DNA of 64,000 bases from JAOACQ01 sp049968515 (lineage in GTDB: Bacteria; Spirochaetota; Brevinematia; Brevinematales; JAOACQ01), in assembly GCA_049968515.1 (NCBI GenBank), contig JBMFQR010000002.1, positions 1-64,000 on the forward strand. The letters are read 5' to 3'. Positions 58,557-64,000 of this stretch are shown one piece after another; positions within the stretch are counted from its first letter, which is position 1; every line of letters begins with the position of its first letter. The notes under the pieces were generated by a model that was given only the letters and a program-made list of their open reading frames with translations, searched no databases and had not been told where the DNA came from. The translations under genes and the position numbers were made by a program.

Positions 58557-59513
58557 TTGGCAAAGAGAAAAATTAGCCTTATAAAGAAATTCATCTATAT
58601 ACTTGAGTTTATAGTGGTTGTCCCTCTTTCATCTCTTCTTTCGTTGTTACCTCTTTCTTTCTTAAGAGCTATTGCAAAGCCGTTAAGTCTTTTAATATTT
58701 TACCTCGACAGAAAAAACAAAAAGATTGCAGAATACAATTTCAGAATTGTCTATAAGGACAATCCATTATCAAAAGAGGAAAAAGAAAGATTAATTAAAA
58801 AGCTCTATCACAATCTGGTACTTTATGGAGTAGAATATTTAAAGCTTGGTGCTATAAACAAAAAAAACTACAAAAAGTTTGTAGAGTTTGAAGGATATGA
58901 ATACGTCGATGAAGCACTACAGGATGGTAAAGGCTTGATTGTTGTCACTGGACACATAGGCAACTGGGAATATCTTGGCAGTATCCCAGCAAAACTCGGT
59001 AAAAATCTCGCCGTGATAATAAACCGGCAGTTTAATCCTTACACGGATTGGTGGCTTAAACACATAAGGGAAAAGCAAGGAAAAATAAAATGTTTCTACA
59101 ATGAGGTTTCAGATCTTTCGAAAATAGTGAGGCATTTAAAGAACGGCGGAATAGTAGGTACACTCGTTGACCAGACCTATTATTTTCAACCCATATTTGT
59201 ACCATTTTTTGGAATGCCATCTGCAACAGCTGATGGTCCTGCAAAACTTCACTTAAAGTATAAAGCACCATTAATGATGGCTTTCGGAATAAGAAAACCT
59301 GATGGCAAATATCTTTTGAAATTTTATCCTCACGTCTATTTTGAAAAGACAGAAAATTTTGAAGAAGATTGTAAAAGAATAATGACGTGGATAAATTCAG
59401 AATATGAAAAAATCATACTAAAATTTCCAGAACAGTGGTTTTCTTTCTTTCACCATAGATGGGAAAGAACAAAGCCAGAACATTTTTCTGACATAGAAGA
59501 TACGCCCTTTTAA
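58557..59513 (+). CDS. LpxL/HtrB-like lipid A acyltransferase family protein
   Basis: A 318-residue membrane-associated acyltransferase. An N-terminal hydrophobic helix (about 10-38) anchors it; the catalytic motif H133-x4-E138 (HIGNWE) is in the family form, with VVTGHIGNW before it, and NGGIVGTLVDQTYYFQPIFVPFFGMPSATADGPAKL around 195-235 as a second conserved block. This family adds secondary acyl chains to lipid A. TTG at 58557 is the only start available; no ATG fits. It indicates, but does not prove, lipid A-like glycolipids in the outer membrane. Confidence 0.85.
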   Translation: MAKRKISLIKKFIYILEFIVVVPLSSLLSLLPLSFLRAIAKPLSLLIFYLDRKNKKIAEYNFRIVYKDNPLSKEEKERLIKKLYHNLVLYGVEYLKLGAINKKNYKKFVEFEGYEYVDEALQDGKGLIVVTGHIGNWEYLGSIPAKLGKNLAVIINRQFNPYTDWWLKHIREKQGKIKCFYNEVSDLSKIVRHLKNGGIVGTLVDQTYYFQPIFVPFFGMPSATADGPAKLHLKYKAPLMMAFGIRKPDGKYLLKFYPHVYFEKTENFEEDCKRIMTWINSEYEKIILKFPEQWFSFFHHRWERTKPEHFSDIEDTPF

Positions 59514-59636
59514 AGGACAATAAATTTGAAATTTTTTATTAATTGAGGGATAATATTTAATATTGGGCATTGTACCACTATTGATTAAAAATCGAAAATT
59601 TGTTTTCAAAAAATTACGAAAATTTGGGGGTAGAAA

Positions 59637-62600
59637 GTGAATGCTATCAATAAACTAAAATTGAAGGAAAAATCTATTGGGATCTGTCTGGGGGCATGTA
59701 CCTTCACGCTTGTTGAAATAGAAAACGACAATGGTAAAATAAGCATAATCAATACTATCAGGAAGGAACATGATGGCGATCCAAAAGGAGTTTTATCCTC
59801 TGTGCTCGACAATTACGAACTTGAAGAAAAATATATTGCCATTACAGGTAGAAAGTTCAGGGAGATTACCAAGCTTCATTCCTTAATAGAACCAGAAGCA
59901 ACAGAGCTTGCCTATCAATTCGTGAAAAAAGAAAATGAATATGACGCTATTGTTTCCGCTGGAGGAGAAACTTTTATTGTTTATGAACTTGACAGAAAGT
60001 CAAGAATTTCAAGAATTTCCTCCGGAAATAAATGTGCATCCGGTACAGGAGAATTTTTTCTCCAGCAGATAAGAAGGATGAATATTACCATAGAGGAGGC
60101 TGTAAAACTTGCAAAAACCTCAGAAAACCCCCATCATCTTTCAGGAAGATGTTCGGTATTTTGTAAGTCAGACTGCACACATGCCTTAAACAAGGGGGAA
60201 CCAATAGAAAACGTTACAGCCGGTCTTGCAAGAATGATAGCAAAAAAGATTGAAGAGCTTCTTGTAAAGCTCGATGCGAAAAGAATAATGGTGGTCGGTG
60301 GAACATCCCAGAACTCGGTTGTGATAGATTTTTTAAGGGAAAATTTTGAAGAGGTCTTTGTCCCGGAAGAAGCTCCTTACTTTGAAGCATTGGGAGCGGC
60401 ATTATGGGCATTAAGAGAAAAAACTCACTCCAACCTTAAGAAAGGTGATTACTTCAAAGAGGCAAAATCATCCTTTACATTTTTGAAACCCATATCTGAA
60501 TACACCGATATGGTTGAATTCAAAAATATGGACTTTGAAAAAGCTGTGGATGGCGATGAATGCCTTATAGGGCTCGATGTTGGTTCTACAACAACAAAGG
60601 CTGTGCTTTTCAGAATAAAGGATGAGAAAATCCTTGCAGCTGAATATCTGAGGACAAACGGAAACCCTATTGAGGCATCAAAGAATTGTTACAGGGCTAT
60701 CTTAAAACAACTCGGCAACACAAAGGTGAAAATTTATGGGGTTGGAGTAACAGGAAGTGGAAGATACATAGCAGGACTGCATGCAGAGACAGATGGCATC
60801 ATAAATGAGATTATTGCACATGCCAGGGCTGCTGCTCATTTTGACCCGGAGGTTGATACAATTTTTGAGATAGGCGGACAGGATGCAAAGTATACATATC
60901 TCACAAATAGTGTTGCCTGTGACTATGCAATGAACGAGGCATGTTCCGCAGGGACAGGTAGCTTTCTTGAGGAATCGGCATATGAAAGCCTCGGGATAAA
61001 AATGGAGGACATTGCTGATATTGCACTCTCGGCAAAAAATCCCCCAAATTTTTCTGACCAGTGCGCAGCATTTATTTCATCCGATATTAATACCGCATTT
61101 CAGGAAGGTATCTCAAAGGAAAATATTGTTGCGGGTCTCGTTTATTCAATCTGTATAAATTATCTCAACAGAGTTAAAGGCTTCAGACCTGTCGGAAAGA
61201 AAATCTTTATGCAGGGAGGGGTGTGTTATAATAAGGCCGTCCCACTCGCAATGGCTGGCTTGAGCGGGAAAAAGATAATCGTTCCACCACATCCCGGGCT
61301 TATGGGAGCATATGGTGTTGCACTCGAACTAAAAAATCTTATAGATATTGGCCTTATTGAAAGAAAGGAGTTTGACTTAAAGAAACTGGCTGAAAGAGAG
61401 GCAATTTACGGAAAGAGCTTTATCTGTCAGGGTAAACCAGAAAACTGCGATAGAAAATGTGAAATTAACATCATTGAAATAGAAGGAAAAAAGTTTCCTT
61501 TTGGTGGAGCATGCAATAAGTACTACAACCAGCTTCATAACATTAGATACGACGTCGCAGCTTATAATCATGTTGTCAAAAGAAGAGAGCTCCTCTTTGA
61601 AAGGTTTGTCAAAAAAGATTACAAGCCAAAAGAAAATGCACCTGTTGTTGGCTTAAATAGAAGTTTTCAGATTAACACACTTTATCCTATGTTTTATACA
61701 TTCTTTGCCGAACTTGGTTGCAGAGTTGTTCTGCCAGAAGAGGTCAGGCAGAGTGGTATAGACAAAGGAATGACAAGCTACTGCCTTTCCGGACAGGTGG
61801 CTTTAGGAATGTTTGAGGATCTACTATCTAAAAAGCCAGATGTTATATTTCTGCCACAGATTAAGGAAATGCAGGTCTCAAAGGAAGAAGAATATCGAAT
61901 AGAATATCAGACCACATGTATGTTTGTACAGGGAGAACCATTCTACCAGAGAGCAACATTTCTAAAAAATATGAAAAATCCCCCTAAAATGATTACCCCA
62001 CTACTAAACTTTATGACCGGTTATGACGCAGAAGAAGATACCTTTGCAAAGGTTGCTGTTGAACTTGGCTTTACAGAGAATGAAGGAAGAATAGCTTACA
62101 AAAAAGCAGTGGAAGCCCAGATGAAATTCTTCAGTGCCCTCAAGGAAGAAGGCAAAAAGATACTTGACAACCTTGAAAAAAATCCAGATAAGATTGCTAT
62201 TGTTTTATTTGGAAGGCCTTACAATGCCTTTGCAGAAGAAACAAATAAGGGTGTCCCTTTCAAATTTGCATCGAGGGGAGTAGAAATTATTCCATATGAC
62301 TTTTTGCCATACGAAAATGAACCAAACTATAGAAATACTTACTGGGAAATGGGACAGAGGATAATAAAAGCTGCAAGAATAGTAAAAAGACATCCCCAGC
62401 TTTTTGGGTGTTACCTCACAAACTTTCTCTGTGCACTGGATTCCATAATGGTTCAGCATTTCAGAGACCTTATGGGCAGCAAGCCTTCACTGACACTCGA
62501 AATTGACTCACATACTGCAGATGCCGGGGTAAACACAAGAATCGAAGCATTTATGGATGTAATAAAGAATTACCTTAAAGTAAAATCCAATCTTGTCGAG

Positions 62601-63980
62601 ATAGAAGAAAATTTCAGACCAGCAGAGATTGAACTTACAGAATTGGGACAAGTCTACTACATAGACTCTGATGGTAATAAAACACTTGCCAAAAAAGACG
62701 AAAAGACAAAGTTCCTCATACCATCGATGGGAGATCTCTTTGCCAGAAGTACTGCGGCTGTATTAAGAGGCCTCGGCTGGAATGCAGAACCACTCCCTGT
62801 CTGTGACAGAGAGGCTCTGGAACTGGGAAAAAGTGTCCTTACATCAAAAGAGTGTTTACCCATCATCAACATCATTGGTGAAATGCTAAAATACATAAAA
62901 TACAACAAAAAGCCAGATGAAAAAACAATAATTGCAATGGTAGCAGCAGGTGGATGCTGCCGGGTTGGTCAATACGAAACCCTGCTCCGGAGAACAATAG
63001 AAAAGCTCAGGCTCAAAAACGTGGGAATTCTCTCACTTTCAAATGATAATGGATATGCTGGCCTCGGTATTTCTTTCAGAATAAATATGGCAAAAGCACT
63101 GTATATATTCGATATTCTTGATGATATAAGATCCGTTATTAAAGCGATGGCAATAGATAGAGAAGAAGGAATGAAAATCTTTGAGAATGAGGTTGAAAAG
63201 CTTCTTTCTTCTCTCGATGGAACAAGTAAAATTCCGGTCTTTAAACAATTAAGAGCAACAGCAAAGGAATTTTCAAAGATAAAACTTTCAAAGCCATTAA
63301 GTGAAGCAAAGTATGTAGGCCTTGTAGGAGAAATATTTGTCAGAAGAGACCACTTCTCCTTAATGGGCATTCCGGAACTCCTCGCAGAAAATGGCTTTGT
63401 AATGCTTGATGCACCTGTTTCAGAATGGGTGAGGTATACCGATTTCTTAAGAGATATAAATATGTATGAGCTTAAAACCAATCTCATTGGAAAAATTGAG
63501 GCACTCATTTCAAAGTATGTTCAGGATTATTATGAAAGAAAATCAAAGAAAATATTAGCACAATCTGGCTTATATGAGCCTGAAATCATAGACATAAGAA
63601 AGTATCTTTCATACTCAAAACATATATTCCCATATACTCTGACAGGTGAACCGGGTTTGTCAACAGGGGTAGCACTTTATAAGCTGATTGATAAGTACTG
63701 TGGTGTTATAAATGTTGGTCCATTTGGCTGTATGAACTCAAGAATGACAGAGGCAGTAAGCACTGTAGAAATGACAGTGGAAGGAAAAGAAGAGGCTACA
63801 AAAGTAGCTGGTTCAAACAAAGATTATTCTTTTATCAAAGAAGAGATAGATAATCTCCCATTCCTTTCTATCGAATGCGACGGAAATCCTTTCTCCCAGA
63901 TTATTCAGGCAAGACTTGAAACCTTTATGATGCAGGCAGACAGACTCTATGAAATGATGAGAGAAAAGAACAAAAATTAG
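59637..63980 (+). CDS. 2-hydroxyacyl-CoA dehydratase activase, large fused form
   Basis: A 1447-residue fusion. Two ASKHA-fold activase (BcrAD/BadFG) domains come first: about 10-260 with CASGTGEF (from C133) and about 300-570 with the second cluster motif CSAGTGSF (from about C436), then a DUF2229 region (about 650-880) and a C-terminal HgdB-like domain (about 890-1430). Such proteins use ATP to inject an electron into a 2-hydroxyacyl-CoA dehydratase, driving anaerobic amino-acid or fatty-acid fermentation. The partner dehydratase subunits are not visible here. GTG 59637 is the start, 124 nt after the acyltransferase stop. The fused order is a known form of the family; the substrate is unknown. 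Confidence 0.9.
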   Translation: MNAINKLKLKEKSIGICLGACTFTLVEIENDNGKISIINTIRKEHDGDPKGVLSSVLDNYELEEKYIAITGRKFREITKLHSLIEPEATELAYQFVKKENEYDAIVSAGGETFIVYELDRKSRISRISSGNKCASGTGEFFLQQIRRMNITIEEAVKLAKTSENPHHLSGRCSVFCKSDCTHALNKGEPIENVTAGLARMIAKKIEELLVKLDAKRIMVVGGTSQNSVVIDFLRENFEEVFVPEEAPYFEALGAALWALREKTHSNLKKGDYFKEAKSSFTFLKPISEYTDMVEFKNMDFEKAVDGDECLIGLDVGSTTTKAVLFRIKDEKILAAEYLRTNGNPIEASKNCYRAILKQLGNTKVKIYGVGVTGSGRYIAGLHAETDGIINEIIAHARAAAHFDPEVDTIFEIGGQDAKYTYLTNSVACDYAMNEACSAGTGSFLEESAYESLGIKMEDIADIALSAKNPPNFSDQCAAFISSDINTAFQEGISKENIVAGLVYSICINYLNRVKGFRPVGKKIFMQGGVCYNKAVPLAMAGLSGKKIIVPPHPGLMGAYGVALELKNLIDIGLIERKEFDLKKLAEREAIYGKSFICQGKPENCDRKCEINIIEIEGKKFPFGGACNKYYNQLHNIRYDVAAYNHVVKRRELLFERFVKKDYKPKENAPVVGLNRSFQINTLYPMFYTFFAELGCRVVLPEEVRQSGIDKGMTSYCLSGQVALGMFEDLLSKKPDVIFLPQIKEMQVSKEEEYRIEYQTTCMFVQGEPFYQRATFLKNMKNPPKMITPLLNFMTGYDAEEDTFAKVAVELGFTENEGRIAYKKAVEAQMKFFSALKEEGKKILDNLEKNPDKIAIVLFGRPYNAFAEETNKGVPFKFASRGVEIIPYDFLPYENEPNYRNTYWEMGQRIIKAARIVKRHPQLFGCYLTNFLCALDSIMVQHFRDLMGSKPSLTLEIDSHTADAGVNTRIEAFMDVIKNYLKVKSNLVEIEENFRPAEIELTELGQVYYIDSDGNKTLAKKDEKTKFLIPSMGDLFARSTAAVLRGLGWNAEPLPVCDREALELGKSVLTSKECLPIINIIGEMLKYIKYNKKPDEKTIIAMVAAGGCCRVGQYETLLRRTIEKLRLKNVGILSLSNDNGYAGLGISFRINMAKALYIFDILDDIRSVIKAMAIDREEGMKIFENEVEKLLSSLDGTSKIPVFKQLRATAKEFSKIKLSKPLSEAKYVGLVGEIFVRRDHFSLMGIPELLAENGFVMLDAPVSEWVRYTDFLRDINMYELKTNLIGKIEALISKYVQDYYERKSKKILAQSGLYEPEIIDIRKYLSYSKHIFPYTLTGEPGLSTGVALYKLIDKYCGVINVGPFGCMNSRMTEAVSTVEMTVEGKEEATKVAGSNKDYSFIKEEIDNLPFLSIECDGNPFSQIIQARLETFMMQADRLYEMMREKNKN

Positions 63981-64000
63981 GGAATATTATTACCCTCAGT

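Noticed and set aside
62969..63508. 179-codon minus-strand frame opposite the activase
   Set aside because: Antisense shadow of a well-supported coding region without a promoter or ribosome binding site.

Overview
The window reads as AT-rich chromosomal DNA of an anaerobic, diderm bacterium, most probably a divergent spirochaete. The evidence is indirect. The histidine-kinase-like ATPase at 50871-51593 and the secreted protein at 26481-27050 resemble, from memory, protein families best known from spirochaetes. Many exported proteins with PEGA, TPR or beta-barrel architecture, LolCDE-like machinery and a lipid A-type acyltransferase indicate an outer membrane. The HydE/HydG maturases and a 2-hydroxyacyl-CoA dehydratase activase indicate an anaerobic fermenter. 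There is no rRNA, no CRISPR array, and I see no tRNA.

Layout. 0-11.5 kb: trmI, then an envelope and signalling region (exported protein, ECF-type sigma factor, FecR-like protein, beta-propeller protein), phnP-like hydrolase, rarA, a small wHTH/membrane-protein pair, and a TPR/YidD envelope operon. Four genes here are broken by homopolymer frameshifts or in-frame stops. 11.6-27 kb: an intact housekeeping run on the plus strand: gyrA, a degenerate HAD protein, pheS, pheT, hpt, ftsH, a moxR-type ATPase, a FlgH-like protein, dxs, a GGDEF protein, folK, and two small genes. 27-34 kb: hisD on the minus strand, then a TPR / lamin-tail / barrel operon, and a putative AbiEii-type toxin-antitoxin pair preceded by a repeat element. 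34.5-41 kb: a second wHTH/membrane pair leading a LolCDE-like ABC exporter with a LolA-like protein and an outer-membrane barrel, interrupted by a 211-bp MITE. 41-42.9 kb: a crtQ/crtO-like glycolipid cassette bracketed by a 135-bp direct repeat. 43-54.9 kb: ruvB, then minus-strand pyk, DUF502, rmlD, rmlC, PEGA lipoprotein, folA, WG-repeat protein, HATPase-like protein, barrel protein, galU and a GT4 glycosyltransferase. 55-58 kb: hydE, hydG, a TM1266-type regulator, rpmB. 58-64 kb: TPR lipoprotein, LpxL-like acyltransferase, and a 1447-residue CoA-dehydratase activase.

The most notable points are: the crtQ/crtO cassette with flanking direct repeats; two paralogous wHTH plus six-TM membrane-protein modules, each behind a near-consensus promoter with an inverted repeat at the start; a 41-nt dispersed repeat that carries a promoter -35 element at 1.6 kb and lies just upstream of one at 32.1 kb; a hairpin that could mask the ribosome binding site of a 29-codon ORF ahead of the toxin-antitoxin pair; and the concentration of gene lesions in the first 11.5 kb.
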